In this document: positions 26,341 through 35,830 of the stretch, piece after piece
Layout: each line of letters begins with the position of its first letter
Position numbering within the stretch: the stretch's first letter is position 1
Origin: Methyloversatilis thermotolerans
Lineage (GTDB): Bacteria; Pseudomonadota; Gammaproteobacteria; Burkholderiales; Rhodocyclaceae
NCBI RefSeq assembly: GCF_000372885.1
Contig: NZ_KB889967.1
Location: forward strand, 62,001-126,000
Direction of reading: 5' to 3'
DNA: 64,000 nucleotides
Position numbers and translations under genes: made by a program
The notes under the pieces: generated by a model
The model's input: the letters and a program-made list of their open reading frames with translations, nothing else
Told to the model about the DNA's origin: nothing
Database searches by the model: none

Positions 26341-28239
26341 TCAGTTGCGGGTGATGCGGTTGCGCGGGCCCGGCGTGACGCCGGACGGATTGGCCTGCAG
26401 GTAGGCTTCGAAGGCGTCGGTGTCGACCGCGCCGCCGAGGCGGTTGCCGCCTTCCTTCAGCACTGCGAAGCCGTCGCCGCCGTCGGCGAGGAAGCTGTTC
26501 ACCGTCACGCGGTAGCTGGCCGACGGGTCGACCGCGACGCCATTGAGCGTCATCGAGGTGACGCGCGCGTTGCAGGCGTTGCCGGCGGTGTAGCTGTAGT
26601 TGAAGCCGACCGAAACCTGCAGGATGCGCTCGGCGGTCTGGCCGTTGCAGCCATTGAACTGGGTTTCCAGCAGGGTCTTGATCTGCTCGCCCTTGAGCGT
26701 CATGGTGACCAGCGAATTGCCGAAGGGCTGCACAGTGAAGGCATCGCCATAGGTCACGTCGCCATTCGGCGCATTGAACGGCAGGTCGGCGCGTATGCCG
26801 CCCGGATTCATGAAGGCCACCACCGCTTCGCCGGTACCGGCGTCATTGGTTGCGTCGAGCTGGGCATCGGCGATCACGTCGCCGAGAGCCGATTCGCCCG
26901 CCGCATTCTGCGAGCGGCTGATCGCCGCCGTGATCCTGCCGATGACGCGCGACTTCGGCACTGCAGCCAGCGAGTCGTAATGGGCGACCAAGTCGGTCAG
27001 CGCGGGATCTTCCGCCGTCGTCGAACCGGTGCCGGTGGTCAGATTGTTGGCCGCTACGGCGATGACGTCGCGTGTGCGGGTATCGATGGTGAGATCGATG
27101 TCGCTCAGGTTGCGCGCATACTGACCGGCGGACGTGACGCGCACCGGCTGACCGGCGGCATTGTTGATCAGGCAGTTGTAGGCCTGATGCGTGTGTCCGG
27201 AAATGACCAGGTCGACCTCCGGATCGAGGCGATTGACGATGTCGACGATGGGGCCGGAAACGCCGGTGCAGCCATTGATGCCGCCCGAGGCTGCGCCGCC
27301 TTCATGGATCAGCACCACGACCGATTCGATGCCCTGCGCCTTCAGCCTGGGGATGAGCGCGTTCACCGTATCGGCTTCGTCGCCGAAGGTGAGACCGGCC
27401 ACACCCGACGGCGACACGATGGTCGGCGTGCCTTCCAGCGTCATGCCGATGAACGCCACCTTGTTTCCGAGGAAGTCCTTCACCCCGAAGGCGGGCAGCA
27501 CCGTGTCGCCGCTCTGTTCGTCGCGCACATTGGCCGCCAGGAAGCCGAAGCGGGCACCGGCGAACTCGCCGGCCTTCAGATCCTCGTTCAGCCCCAGGCC
27601 GGAGTACGGGTCGGTCGGGTGATTGCCGCCGTGCTGCATGCGCAGCAGCTCATCCTTGCCTTCGTCGAACTCATGATTGCCGACCGCATTGAAGTCGATG
27701 CCGATGCGGTTCATCGCTTCGATGGTCGGTTCGTCCTTGAACAGTGCGGACGTGAGCGGGCTGGCACCTATCATGTCGCCAGCGGACACCACCGCGTGCA
27801 GCGGATTCTGCGCCTTCAGTTCCTTGATGCGGGTCGAGAAGCGTGCCACGCCCGGATTGCTGCTCGAACCCTCGCCCGCCTTGATGTAGCCATGGAAGTC
27901 GTTGAACGCGATCAGCTTCACCTTGAGCGTGGTACCGATCTGCGAGGTGCGCGCGGCTGTGAGCAGGCGCGCGCGCTCGAGCGCGCTGATCTTGCCCGCC
28001 TTCTGCAGCGACATGGTCACCGTCGATACATGGGCGATGAAGGCAGCCTGATTGCCCCACGGGCTTTCATCGGCGATCTGGTCATCGATGGTGGTGCAGC
28101 TTGCGTCCAGCACGCGGTTGGGAACGCCCGCGCTGGTGGTGCCGAACATGACGTTGTCGGTGTAGCTGCCGGGGGTGCAGGCGAATGCGGCCTGGCTGAG
28201 CGCGCCTGCGACGGCAAGCGCGAGGAATTTCATACGCAT
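26341..28239 (-). CDS. UshA-like 5'-nucleotidase / metallophosphoesterase
   Basis: Exported enzyme of 632 residues that should dephosphorylate nucleotides or related phosphoesters outside the cytoplasm. A signal peptide (MRMKFLALAVAGALSQAAFA) is followed by about 100 extra residues. The metallophosphoesterase domain has the metal ligands in KLIAFNDFHGYI, SAGDMIGAS, VGNHEFDEGKDEL and SGHTHQAYN. The 5_nucleotid_C domain carries NPGGIRADLPF and TYGDAFTVQPFGNSLVTMTL. All catalytic motifs look intact. Unlike its neighbours it ends without a PEP-CTERM tail (RNRITRN), so it is likely periplasmic or freely secreted. It sits inside the minus-strand run of exported phosphatase-like genes and probably shares their regulation. 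Confidence 0.93.
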   Translation of the reverse strand: MRMKFLALAVAGALSQAAFACTPGSYTDNVMFGTTSAGVPNRVLDASCTTIDDQIADESPWGNQAAFIAHVSTVTMSLQKAGKISALERARLLTAARTSQIGTTLKVKLIAFNDFHGYIKAGEGSSSNPGVARFSTRIKELKAQNPLHAVVSAGDMIGASPLTSALFKDEPTIEAMNRIGIDFNAVGNHEFDEGKDELLRMQHGGNHPTDPYSGLGLNEDLKAGEFAGARFGFLAANVRDEQSGDTVLPAFGVKDFLGNKVAFIGMTLEGTPTIVSPSGVAGLTFGDEADTVNALIPRLKAQGIESVVVLIHEGGAASGGINGCTGVSGPIVDIVNRLDPEVDLVISGHTHQAYNCLINNAAGQPVRVTSAGQYARNLSDIDLTIDTRTRDVIAVAANNLTTGTGSTTAEDPALTDLVAHYDSLAAVPKSRVIGRITAAISRSQNAAGESALGDVIADAQLDATNDAGTGEAVVAFMNPGGIRADLPFNAPNGDVTYGDAFTVQPFGNSLVTMTLKGEQIKTLLETQFNGCNGQTAERILQVSVGFNYSYTAGNACNARVTSMTLNGVAVDPSASYRVTVNSFLADGGDGFAVLKEGGNRLGGAVDTDAFEAYLQANPSGVTPGPRNRITRN

Positions 28240-28279
28240 GTGGGTCTCCTGTGGGAACTCGAGAACGCGCGCAGTCTGA

Positions 28280-28999
28280 TCAGCGCACGTTACGGCGCAG
28301 GGACAGCGAGATGACCGACAGACCTGCGAGAACCATGATCCAGGTCTGTGCTTCCGGTACCGCCGACACCTGGATGTTCAGCGTGGGGCCCGCGTAGCTG
28401 TTGTTGTTGTATCCGGCATAGGTCGCGGCAACGCCGCTGTCGCCTTCGACCAGTGCCAGCGTGATGCGCGAATCGGCCAGGATGTCGGCGACCAGGGCCT
28501 GAGCACCGGCGCTGTTCGCGGAAGTGCGGTTGAACAGGCTGTAGGTGTCGACGGTGCCGCTGGACACCTGTACGAACTGGTAGCCGGTGATGTACTGCGC
28601 GTCGGCGAAATCGCCGGAGAACGGGTACTGCAGCGGGCTCGGCGACGTGATGCTCGTGCTGTCATTGCCGGTGAAGTAGATATCCACCGCGCCATCGGCG
28701 GTGAAGCTGGCGTTGGACTGGGTGAGCGACAGGCTGATGCTGTCCACCACCCAGCCATTCACGCCGTACTGCGCGTCGAACTGCGCCTTCAGCGACGCGA
28801 TGTCGAAGCGGGTGACGCCATAGGACGCAAAGCTGCCGTAGTCGCTGCCTTCGATATTGAAGAAATTGATGCCATTGTTGCCGGTGCGCACGCCGCCCGG
28901 CTGAACGGTGGCGTTCTGATGGGCCTCCACGCTCACGGCGTGGGCGGACAGGCTGGCGACGGACAGGGCGGCGGCGGCAAGCAGGGAGTGCATGTTCAT
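28280..28999 (-). CDS. PEP-CTERM protein with variant VPEA tail
   Basis: Exported protein of 239 residues with a signal peptide (MNMHSLLAAAALSVASLSAHA). The body is beta-rich, with Asn/Ser/Thr-rich sequence and no enzyme motif I recognise. The sorting tail reads VPEAQTWIMVLAGLSVISLSLRR: the diagnostic PEP triad is PEA, a variant also found among genuine PEP-CTERM proteins. The start is the ATG at 28999, the second Met-containing codon group of a longer frame, chosen because it begins the signal peptide. It is preceded by the endonuclease/exonuclease/phosphatase gene and followed by the UshA-like gene, all on the minus strand. Confidence 0.82.
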   Translation of the reverse strand: MNMHSLLAAAALSVASLSAHAVSVEAHQNATVQPGGVRTGNNGINFFNIEGSDYGSFASYGVTRFDIASLKAQFDAQYGVNGWVVDSISLSLTQSNASFTADGAVDIYFTGNDSTSITSPSPLQYPFSGDFADAQYITGYQFVQVSSGTVDTYSLFNRTSANSAGAQALVADILADSRITLALVEGDSGVAATYAGYNNNSYAGPTLNIQVSAVPEAQTWIMVLAGLSVISLSLRRNVR

Positions 29000-29047
29000 G
29001 ATCTGACCTCGTTTGTCGGGTGGGCGCAAAGCGGGAAGGGGACGGGT

Positions 29048-30469
29048 TCAGCGACGACGGCGCGCGGCCATGCCGATCAGGCCGAGGCCTGCCAGCAGCA
29101 GCGCGTATTGCTCGGGTTCCGGTACCACCTGTACATCGACCCACACCGCCTTGTGATCGGAACTGGGCAGACCGGCATACAGGCCCGGGTTGTTGAAGCT
29201 GCCGACCAGGTCGTACAGGTCGCCGGTGTTGTTCGCGGTCGCGGTATCGGGGGCCACCGGCCAGAAGACGCCGGCACCTTCGATGTCCATATTGGCCGAC
29301 GGCAGCACGTAGTCCACGCGCAGATTGCCCGGTGCGGAATCGCTGAAATCGGCGGTGTCCTCGGCCGGGTCGCCGGCATGGCTCTGGTTGGCGGAACCGT
29401 TGTTGCTCGGGTAGCTGGCCGCCGCCGTGCCACCTTCGGACGACGGCGTGACCGAGGTATTGATCAGCGGGTTGTCCAGCAACTGGCCGATCGCGTTGTA
29501 CTGCTGACCGTCTATCGTGCCCTTGAAGCTGTCGCCATCCAGCGGGTCGGCGTTGTAGTCGCCGGCGATGACGAATTTCGCGCCGGCGGCGAGTCCGCCG
29601 GTATTGCCCTGATCGTCATAGATGTAGTCCGCGCCGGCGATGTAATCGGCCCAGAAGCGGATTTCGTCGTGGTTGCGCTTGCCGTTACGGTCCTCGGCGC
29701 CGTCGAAGGTGGGCGGCGTCGGGTGCGCGGTCAGGAAGTGCACGTCCTGGCCGTTGATGCGCACGGTCACATCCACATGGTTCTTCGACGACAGGCGCAG
29801 TGCGTCGATCTCTTCCTGGGAATAGAAGTCGGTGAGCTTGTTTCCGGTCGGATCGCTGGTGAGCAGATTGCCCGGCATGTCCTTCCACAGGAAGGTCTGG
29901 AAGCTGCGCACGGAAACGATTTCGTACTTCGAGTAGATGGTGAAGCCGTACTGGCCGGCGAAATTGCCGAAACCGTACGCATCGTCGCCGCCCGCCACCA
30001 CACCGTTGTTGTTCAGATCGAAGCCGGAGGCAAGACCGGTATTGGTGTTGGGCGTGTAGCGATACGCATACTGGATGCCCGTCGTCGTGCCGCGCACCGC
30101 ATTGCCGTGGGCGGCCGACAGGAAGTTGTCCTGGAACAGCTTCGCCGCATTGCTGGAATAGCCTGCGCCCATGGCCTGGCTGCTGGCGGTGGGCGTGCCA
30201 TTCAGGTCGAAGTCGAATTCATTCACCAGCAGCACGTCGACATTCACGCGCTGGATGATTTCCGCCACGTTGTGCGCCTGCTGGATGCGCCGCGCCACGG
30301 TGGTGCTGACGCCCGACGCCGCAGGGTTGGCGAGATCGCTCAGCAACTGTCCGCTGACATCGCGGTTGAGCGAGGCGTTGAAGGTGGCGAAGCGGACGGT
30401 ATCCGCCTGCGCGGTGCCGGACAGCGCGAGCAGCGCGACGGCGATCGGAGTCAGTGCAGCATTCTTCAT
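29048..30469 (-). CDS. Endonuclease/exonuclease/phosphatase-family PEP-CTERM protein
   Basis: Exported protein of 473 residues with signal peptide MKNAALTPIAVALLALSGTAQA. The EEP fold is recognisable from TVRFATFNASLNRD (first strand with the catalytic Asn), VDVLLVNEFDFDLNG (metal-binding Glu), FLTAHPTPP, VIAGDYNADPLDGDSF (catalytic D-x-N) and the final SSDHKAVWVDVQ (catalytic Asp-His). The family contains nucleases, sphingomyelinases and phosphoinositide phosphatases, so the natural substrate is open; an extracellular DNase or phosphodiesterase is plausible. The tail is VPEPEQYALLLAGLGLIG plus AARRRR. The gene sits among other exported phosphoesterases. Confidence 0.88.
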   Translation of the reverse strand: MKNAALTPIAVALLALSGTAQADTVRFATFNASLNRDVSGQLLSDLANPAASGVSTTVARRIQQAHNVAEIIQRVNVDVLLVNEFDFDLNGTPTASSQAMGAGYSSNAAKLFQDNFLSAAHGNAVRGTTTGIQYAYRYTPNTNTGLASGFDLNNNGVVAGGDDAYGFGNFAGQYGFTIYSKYEIVSVRSFQTFLWKDMPGNLLTSDPTGNKLTDFYSQEEIDALRLSSKNHVDVTVRINGQDVHFLTAHPTPPTFDGAEDRNGKRNHDEIRFWADYIAGADYIYDDQGNTGGLAAGAKFVIAGDYNADPLDGDSFKGTIDGQQYNAIGQLLDNPLINTSVTPSSEGGTAAASYPSNNGSANQSHAGDPAEDTADFSDSAPGNLRVDYVLPSANMDIEGAGVFWPVAPDTATANNTGDLYDLVGSFNNPGLYAGLPSSDHKAVWVDVQVVPEPEQYALLLAGLGLIGMAARRRR

Positions 30470-30493
30470 GTCGACGGATCCTTTGTGCAGGGT

Positions 30494-31669
30494 TCAGCGG
30501 CGGCGCATGCGCAGCGACAGGGTCATCAGGCCGAGGCCGGCGAGGAACTGCGCGTAGGACTCGGGCTCGGGCACAGGCATCAGCTCGATGGCAATGAACT
30601 GGGTGCTCTGGGTAGCGCTGAAGTTGTTGTCCGCGGCCAGTACCAGGGTGCGGTGACCGTTGTCCAGCGTCTTGCCCCAGCTCACCGCCTCGATGTTGTC
30701 CAGCGTGATGCCGTTGTAGGTGATGGGCATTTCCAGCAGCAGCTCGCGACGCATGGCGGTGTACTGCGCACCGGCCAGGCTGGCGAAGCTGCTCACGTCG
30801 GTGGTGTCGGCGGTGATTTCGGCCAGCGTGATGCGTATCGTGTTGCCCACGCCGGACGCGAAGGCGCGCTCGATGGCGATGAACTGCGTGTCCGAAATCG
30901 CCAGCAGTTCCGGCAGGCCGTTGTCCGGGCCGAACGGTGCGCCGGGGGCGGCATCGACCGGAATCGGCGGCAGTTCGTAGGCGTACTGGCCGCGCGCGCT
31001 GCCGGTCACCGGATCGAGCGCGGTCACGCGCACCACGCTGCCGCTGCCCAGCGTGGTGATGTTGCCGTCCTGGATCAGCGCGTCCTCGTTCGCCACGAAC
31101 ACCGTGCCATCCGGCGCCACGGTGAGCGCTTCGAACAGCTTGTTGCTGCGTCCGCCGGTCGTGCTGTTGTCGACATAGTCGTACATCGCCGGCGTCGCGA
31201 ATTCGCGCACGAACACGCCTTCGGTCGTCATTTCGCGGACGAAGGGCTGGTAGCGGGCGGAAGGGTTGGCGCTCCAGTTGCCTTCGGACGACCAGTACAG
31301 ATTGCCGTTGGGGGCCACCCGTATGCCTTCCGGATCGACCGTGCGCGCGTTCGCCGGGAAGGTCGAGCCATCCGGCCGCTGCATGTTGATCTGCCGGTTG
31401 ATGGTGACGCCGTTGAAACCGCTTGCGTCGTAATCGAGCGACAGATTGTAGAAACGCGGTGTGCCGCGCTCGCCGCCGCGGTCATCGGAAATCGCCCAGT
31501 AGCTGCCGTCGGCGGCGCGATCGATGCCGGAAATGCCGCCGAATTCCACACCCTGGAACAGGGTGCCGGTGGGCAGCGAGGTGGCGCCGATCACGCGCAG
31601 CGAGAAATCGGCAGCCTGCGTGCCGGCGGACAGTGCGGCCAGCGCGGCCGCCAGGATCAGTTTGTTCAT
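30494..31669 (-). CDS. Phytase-like esterase PEP-CTERM protein (A)
   Basis: Exported protein of 391 residues with signal peptide MNKLILAAALAALSAGTQA. It fits the phytase-like esterase beta-propeller family (PF13449): GISGIDRAADGSYWAISDDRGGERG, RTVDPEGIRVAPNGNLYWSSEGN, FEALTVAPDGTVFVANEDAL and NIEAVSWGKTLDNGHRTLVLAADNNF. Activity on phosphoesters is predicted for the family but seldom tested. The tail is VPEPESYAQFLAGLGLMTLSLRMRRR. It is separated from the following genes by only 15-25 bp, so the run is probably one operon. A second member of the same family is two genes away. Confidence 0.87.
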   Translation of the reverse strand: MNKLILAAALAALSAGTQAADFSLRVIGATSLPTGTLFQGVEFGGISGIDRAADGSYWAISDDRGGERGTPRFYNLSLDYDASGFNGVTINRQINMQRPDGSTFPANARTVDPEGIRVAPNGNLYWSSEGNWSANPSARYQPFVREMTTEGVFVREFATPAMYDYVDNSTTGGRSNKLFEALTVAPDGTVFVANEDALIQDGNITTLGSGSVVRVTALDPVTGSARGQYAYELPPIPVDAAPGAPFGPDNGLPELLAISDTQFIAIERAFASGVGNTIRITLAEITADTTDVSSFASLAGAQYTAMRRELLLEMPITYNGITLDNIEAVSWGKTLDNGHRTLVLAADNNFSATQSTQFIAIELMPVPEPESYAQFLAGLGLMTLSLRMRRR

Positions 31670-31684
31670 GGTGGGTACTCCGTT

Positions 31685-32938
31685 TCAGTTCTTGCGGCGG
31701 CGGGCGGCAGCGCCGATCAGGCCGAGGCCGGCCAGCAACATGGCCCAGGTTTCCGGTTCCGGGATGGAGGCGACCGCGGCCACGCCCAGATCCGGGTGAT
31801 CGGTGAAGAAGCCGTCCAGGCCGAGCTCGAGGAAGACGCGGATCTGCCCCTTCATGTCGCCGAAGGCGGCCGGGTTGCTGCTGGAATCGAACTCGTTCGG
31901 CAGGAAGATGTTTTCCGCGCGGAAGGTCCAGGCATGCACTTCGAGCTCGAGGCTGTGCGCGTCATCGATCAGGCTGGTCGGCGTGCCCAGTTCGCCGGCC
32001 ACCAGCGGAATGATCAGATTGGTGTTGGCGCCGATGCCGTCCGCGTATTCGCGGATGAAGGCCAGGCCTTCGGCGTCCAGCTCGGCGAGCTGGGCATAGG
32101 TGCGGCCGTCGCCGCTCACCACGAAGTCGTACGGGCGGCCGCTGCCATTGAGCAACTGGGCGATGCGGATGTCGGTCTGCGAATTGATGTACTGCAGGTT
32201 GGATACTTCGAAGGACTGGATATAGACCGGCGCATTCGCGTCATTGCCGTAGTTCGCGTGCAGGGTCTGCACCAGCACGTCTTCCATGCGCGGCAGGCCG
32301 TTGGCGTCGGTGAAGTTCTTGAAGTAGGTCGGGTGCTTGGTTTCCGGGTAGATGCCTATGGTGCGGCCGGTTTCGATGCTCTTGGCCTTGGCCAGGTCGA
32401 TCACTTCCTGCAGCGTGGGAATGACGTACTGGTCGTTGTAGGCGTTGTTCGCGGTGCGCAGGTCGCGCAGGCGTTCCTGCGTGCGGATGTCGGCGCGGAT
32501 TTCCGCGGCGGTGAAGTCCTCGGCGAACCAGCCCGCCACCTTCTGTCCATCCACCGTCTTCACGGTGAGGCGGTCGGCGTACTTGTCCAGTTGCCACACA
32601 TTGGTGCTGGTATCGGTTCGGTTGATCACCGGCGCGCCATTCACCAGCTTGATCGTGCCGTCGGCATTCAGGTCCACGCGTGCCAGCAGCGGTTCATGAC
32701 GGGCGATCAGCACGCCATCCCGGGTCATCACCAGATCGGGTTCGATGTAGTTCGCGCCCTGCGCGATGGCCAGCGAATACGCTTCCAGCGTGTGCTCCGG
32801 CAGATAGCCGGACGCCCCGCGGTGGCCGATCACGATGGGCGCACTGCCGCTGAGCGTGTTGTAGGTGGTGGCCAGCGCGTCGGTGGCGACGGCGCCGAGC
32901 GGGGCTGCGACGAGCAGCGCGAGCAGGGTTTTCTTCAT
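31685..32938 (-). CDS. Glycerophosphodiester phosphodiesterase, PEP-CTERM
   Basis: Exported GDPD-family enzyme of 417 residues that hydrolyses glycerophosphodiesters from phospholipid turnover to glycerol-3-phosphate and an alcohol. The start at 32938 begins the signal peptide MKKTLLALLVAAPLGAVATDALA. Catalytic motifs are IGHRGASGYLPEHTLEAYSLAI (active-site His and metal ligands), YIEPDLVMTRDGVLIARHEP (second catalytic His in HEP) and TKHP. The tail is IPEPETWAMLLAGLGLIG plus AARRRKN. The long form with a large insert resembles periplasmic GlpQ. It lies between two phytase-like esterases, which supports a phosphate-acquisition role for the cluster. Confidence 0.93.
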   Translation of the reverse strand: MKKTLLALLVAAPLGAVATDALATTYNTLSGSAPIVIGHRGASGYLPEHTLEAYSLAIAQGANYIEPDLVMTRDGVLIARHEPLLARVDLNADGTIKLVNGAPVINRTDTSTNVWQLDKYADRLTVKTVDGQKVAGWFAEDFTAAEIRADIRTQERLRDLRTANNAYNDQYVIPTLQEVIDLAKAKSIETGRTIGIYPETKHPTYFKNFTDANGLPRMEDVLVQTLHANYGNDANAPVYIQSFEVSNLQYINSQTDIRIAQLLNGSGRPYDFVVSGDGRTYAQLAELDAEGLAFIREYADGIGANTNLIIPLVAGELGTPTSLIDDAHSLELEVHAWTFRAENIFLPNEFDSSSNPAAFGDMKGQIRVFLELGLDGFFTDHPDLGVAAVASIPEPETWAMLLAGLGLIGAAARRRKN

Positions 32939-33031
32939 GACATCCTCCGGCATTTCGGGCATTTCCGGCGCGCTCCGCGCTGGCCGGAAGCCAGCGCGGA
33001 GCGGGTGCGAACGCGTGAGCGAGACCTCGGA

Positions 33032-34372
33032 TCAGGCGCGACGGCGGGCGGCGAAACCGATCAGGCCCAGGCCGGCGAGCAGCAGGGCCCAGGTTTCGGG
33101 TTCCGGCACCGGGTTGGCCAGCGTGATCTTCAGGAACTCGGTGTGATCGGAACCGAAGTCGCGGCCGCCGGTACCCGGGTAGTTGTTGTCGTTGATCACC
33201 AGCAGCGTGTTGGCGTCGAGGATGAGCACGTCCTCGATGGTCACGTAGGGGAAGGTGAACACGTCGCTGCCGTCGCCATTGAGGTCGTACGGATCGGCGA
33301 TGTTCATCAGGTCGACCAGTTCGGTCTTCTTGACGAAACCGCCGTCCTCCACACCGGTGGTGTCGGCGATGAAGATCTTCTTGAACGGCGTGCCCGAGGT
33401 GGCGGTGCCGCCATTGCGCTCGATCACCAGGAAGCGGTGGTCATCGATGGCGGTCATGTCGCCGATGGCCGTGCCTTCGTTCTCGAGCTGGTACAGGTAG
33501 TCCAGGCCGGTGTAGCTTTCGCTGTCGATGCTGAACTCATTGATGCGCAGGCTCTTCGCCGGGTCGCCGGTCACGGTCTTTTCCAGCAGGGTGTAGAGCT
33601 TGTCGCCGCTGGCATTGATGGCCATGCCTTCGAAGCCGCCCGAGCCGCCGAGATTGCTGCTGACCGAACCATTCAGCACCGCTTCGTTCTGCGGCGCGAA
33701 CACGCCCGGCAGCGCGATTTCGCGACGCTGCACCACGCCATTGGCGTCGGTCTTGACCAGGTAGGGACCGAATTCGTCGCCGAACCACAGATTGCCGTTC
33801 TTGTCCTGACGCACCGATTCCACATCCAGATCGGCGCCGGTGAGCAGGCGGCCGGACTTGATGCTGGCATCGACCAGCGGGTTGGCGGCGTTGTTGTAGT
33901 AGTGCGTGTAGTCGGCCTGGATCTTGATGCTGAGCAGGTTGTTCGGATCGCTCAGCGTGATGCGGCTGGCCGAGTTGAAAGCCGGCAGCGAAGCGCCGGT
34001 GTTCCAGTCGGCTGCCGACACGGTGCCGCTGCCGCCCAGCGCGGTGCGGAAGTCAACGTTCAGTGCATAGCTGCGCAGCAGCGTGTCGGCCGAATTGCCC
34101 TGGCTGCCGAAGCCGTTGTCGGTGATCACGCGGAAGCTGCCATTGGCGCCGGCCAGCACGCCGGAGAAGCCCTGCACCGGCTGCTTGTCGATCAGCGGCA
34201 GCGGATTGCCGCCCGCGCCGCTGCCGGCGAACTGGCCGGAAGTGGGGCCGTCGGCGAAGGTGTTGGCGGGCATGACAGCCCAGCCGGACAGGGTGTTCTG
34301 GGCAGCCTGGGCGCTGCCGGCGAAGGCGGCGGCGATGGCCATTGCGAGGGTGAGGCGGGTGCGTGCATTCAT
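33032..34372 (-). CDS. Phytase-like esterase PEP-CTERM protein (B)
   Basis: Exported protein of 446 residues, signal peptide MNARTRLTLAMAIAAAFAGSAQA. Same phytase-like esterase fold as gene A: GFSGVLAGANGSFRVITDNGFGSQGNSAD, DVESVRQDKNGNLWFGDEFGPYLVKTD, GFEGMAINASGDKLYTLLEKTV and TIEDVLILDANTLLVINDNNYPGTGGR. The tail is VPEPETWALLLAGLGLIG plus FAARRRA. It is the first gene of the minus-strand run, so the cluster promoter should lie in the 192 bp before argJ. I found no convincing Pho box there, only a weak partial one (CTTTCAT then ACGTCAC 18 bp on), so phosphate control is not shown. Confidence 0.87.
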   Translation of the reverse strand: MNARTRLTLAMAIAAAFAGSAQAAQNTLSGWAVMPANTFADGPTSGQFAGSGAGGNPLPLIDKQPVQGFSGVLAGANGSFRVITDNGFGSQGNSADTLLRSYALNVDFRTALGGSGTVSAADWNTGASLPAFNSASRITLSDPNNLLSIKIQADYTHYYNNAANPLVDASIKSGRLLTGADLDVESVRQDKNGNLWFGDEFGPYLVKTDANGVVQRREIALPGVFAPQNEAVLNGSVSSNLGGSGGFEGMAINASGDKLYTLLEKTVTGDPAKSLRINEFSIDSESYTGLDYLYQLENEGTAIGDMTAIDDHRFLVIERNGGTATSGTPFKKIFIADTTGVEDGGFVKKTELVDLMNIADPYDLNGDGSDVFTFPYVTIEDVLILDANTLLVINDNNYPGTGGRDFGSDHTEFLKITLANPVPEPETWALLLAGLGLIGFAARRRA

Positions 34373-34564
34373 GTCGTGCGTCCTTTGTGTGTGTCAGGCA
34401 ACTGTAAAAACAGGTAACGCAGACACAGTAGGCGTGACGTTTTGCACTGCCATGAAAGGTAAGTAATCCATTCGGCTCATCGCTTGCCGGCCCGCCGCAG
34501 CCGCGGCGGCAGCCCTGGCTGGCTGCGTGTAAACTGCCGTTTTGCCCTGGAACCGAGCCCCGCC

Positions 34565-35806
34565 ATGCCTGTGAATTACCAGACACCTCCCGCCGAATCC
34601 CTGCTGCCGGTGCCCGGCGTGCGCCTGGGCATCGCCCAGGCGGGCATACGCAAGGCCGACCGTCGCGATCTGTGCCTGATTTCGCTGGTGCCGGGGGCAC
34701 GCGTGGCGGGCGTATTCACGGTCAACCGCTTCTGCGCGGCGCCGGTGCAGGTGTGTCGCGACCACCTTTCGCGCAGCGACATCCGCGCGCTGGTGATCAA
34801 TACCGGCATCGCCAATGCAGGCACCGGTGAGCCGGGCCTCATCGCGGCGCGTGCAAGCTGCGTCGCGGTGGCGAGGGTGCTCGACCTCGCCCCGGAACAG
34901 GTGCTGCCGTTCTCCACCGGCGTCATCATGGAGCCGCTGCCGGTCGACCGCATCGAACGCGGGCTGCCGGCGGCAATGGACAATCTGGACGAAGCCAACT
35001 GGTTCGAAGCCGCGCATGCCATCATGACCACCGACACGGTGGCCAAGGCCGGCTCGCGCACCGTGCAGATCGACGGCCGCACCATCACCGTCACCGGCAT
35101 CAGCAAGGGCGCCGGCATGATCAAGCCCAATATGGCCACCATGCTCGGCTTCATCGCCACCGACGCGGCGATCGCGCAGACCGCGCTGGATGACATGGTG
35201 AAGCACGCCGCCGACCGCTCGTTCAATTGCGTCACTGTCGATGGCGACACCTCGACCAACGATTCCTTCATGCTCATCGCATCGGGCACCGCCGGCAACG
35301 CGGAAATCCAGTCGCTGGACAGCGCCGACGGCCGCGCGCTGGCCGACGCCGTCACTTCGCTCGCCGCCGAACTGGCGCAGGCCATCGTGCGCGACGGCGA
35401 AGGCGCCACCAAGTTCATCACGATAGAGATCGAAGGCGGGCGCGACGTGCCCGAATGCAAGGCGGTCGGCTACGCGATCGCCCATTCGCCACTGGTGAAG
35501 ACCGCCTTCTTCGCGTCCGACCCCAATCTGGGCCGCATCCTGGCCGCGGTCGGCAACGCGGCGCAGACCCATCCTTCGCTGGCTGACCTCGACACGTCCA
35601 AGGTGAGCCTGTGGATAGGCGACGTCCTGGTGTCGAAGGACGGCGGCCGCAATCCGGACTACAAGGAAGAGCAGGGCGCCGCCGCCATGGCGCCGGCAGA
35701 GATCACGATACGCGTCGCCCTCGGCCGCGGCGACGCCCGCGCCACCTGCTGGACCTGCGACTTCAGCTACGACTACGTGAAGATCAACGCCGACTACCGG
35801 AGCTGA
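34565..35806 (+). CDS. argJ: Bifunctional glutamate N-acetyltransferase / amino-acid acetyltransferase ArgJ
   Basis: Arginine biosynthesis enzyme that transfers acetyl from N-acetylornithine to glutamate and can also use acetyl-CoA. The 413-residue precursor is autoproteolysed before the Thr of [10 protein letters not shown] (about residue 191), giving alpha and beta subunits; this Thr is the nucleophile. Other family signatures are [55 protein letters not shown], and the C-terminal NADYRS. The ATG at 34565 ([19 protein letters not shown]) matches the usual N-terminus. It is divergent from the PEP-CTERM cluster and is followed by REP cluster 3. Confidence 0.97.
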   Translation: MPVNYQTPPAESLLPVPGVRLGIAQAGIRKADRRDLCLISLVPGARVAGVFTVNRFCAAPVQVCRDHLSRSDIRALVINTGIANAGTGEPGLIAARASCVAVARVLDLAPEQVLPFSTGVIMEPLPVDRIERGLPAAMDNLDEANWFEAAHAIMTTDTVAKAGSRTVQIDGRTITVTGISKGAGMIKPNMATMLGFIATDAAIAQTALDDMVKHAADRSFNCVTVDGDTSTNDSFMLIASGTAGNAEIQSLDSADGRALADAVTSLAAELAQAIVRDGEGATKFITIEIEGGRDVPECKAVGYAIAHSPLVKTAFFASDPNLGRILAAVGNAAQTHPSLADLDTSKVSLWIGDVLVSKDGGRNPDYKEEQGAAAMAPAEITIRVALGRGDARATCWTCDFSYDYVKINADYRS

Positions 35807-35830
35807 AGAAGCCTGCGGTCCGCATAAGCC

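Noticed and set aside
28919-34417. Plus-strand open frame of more than 1800 codons opposite the PEP-CTERM cluster
   Set aside because: It is the complement of seven well-supported minus-strand genes with signal peptides and catalytic motifs; high-GC codon usage keeps the antisense frame open. It contains only low-complexity Gly/Ala/Val/Arg sequence.
34373-34564. Pho box before the PEP-CTERM cluster
   Set aside because: CTTTCAT and ACGTCAC occur on the minus strand but 18 bp apart instead of 11, and the other expected repeats are missing. Too weak to annotate.
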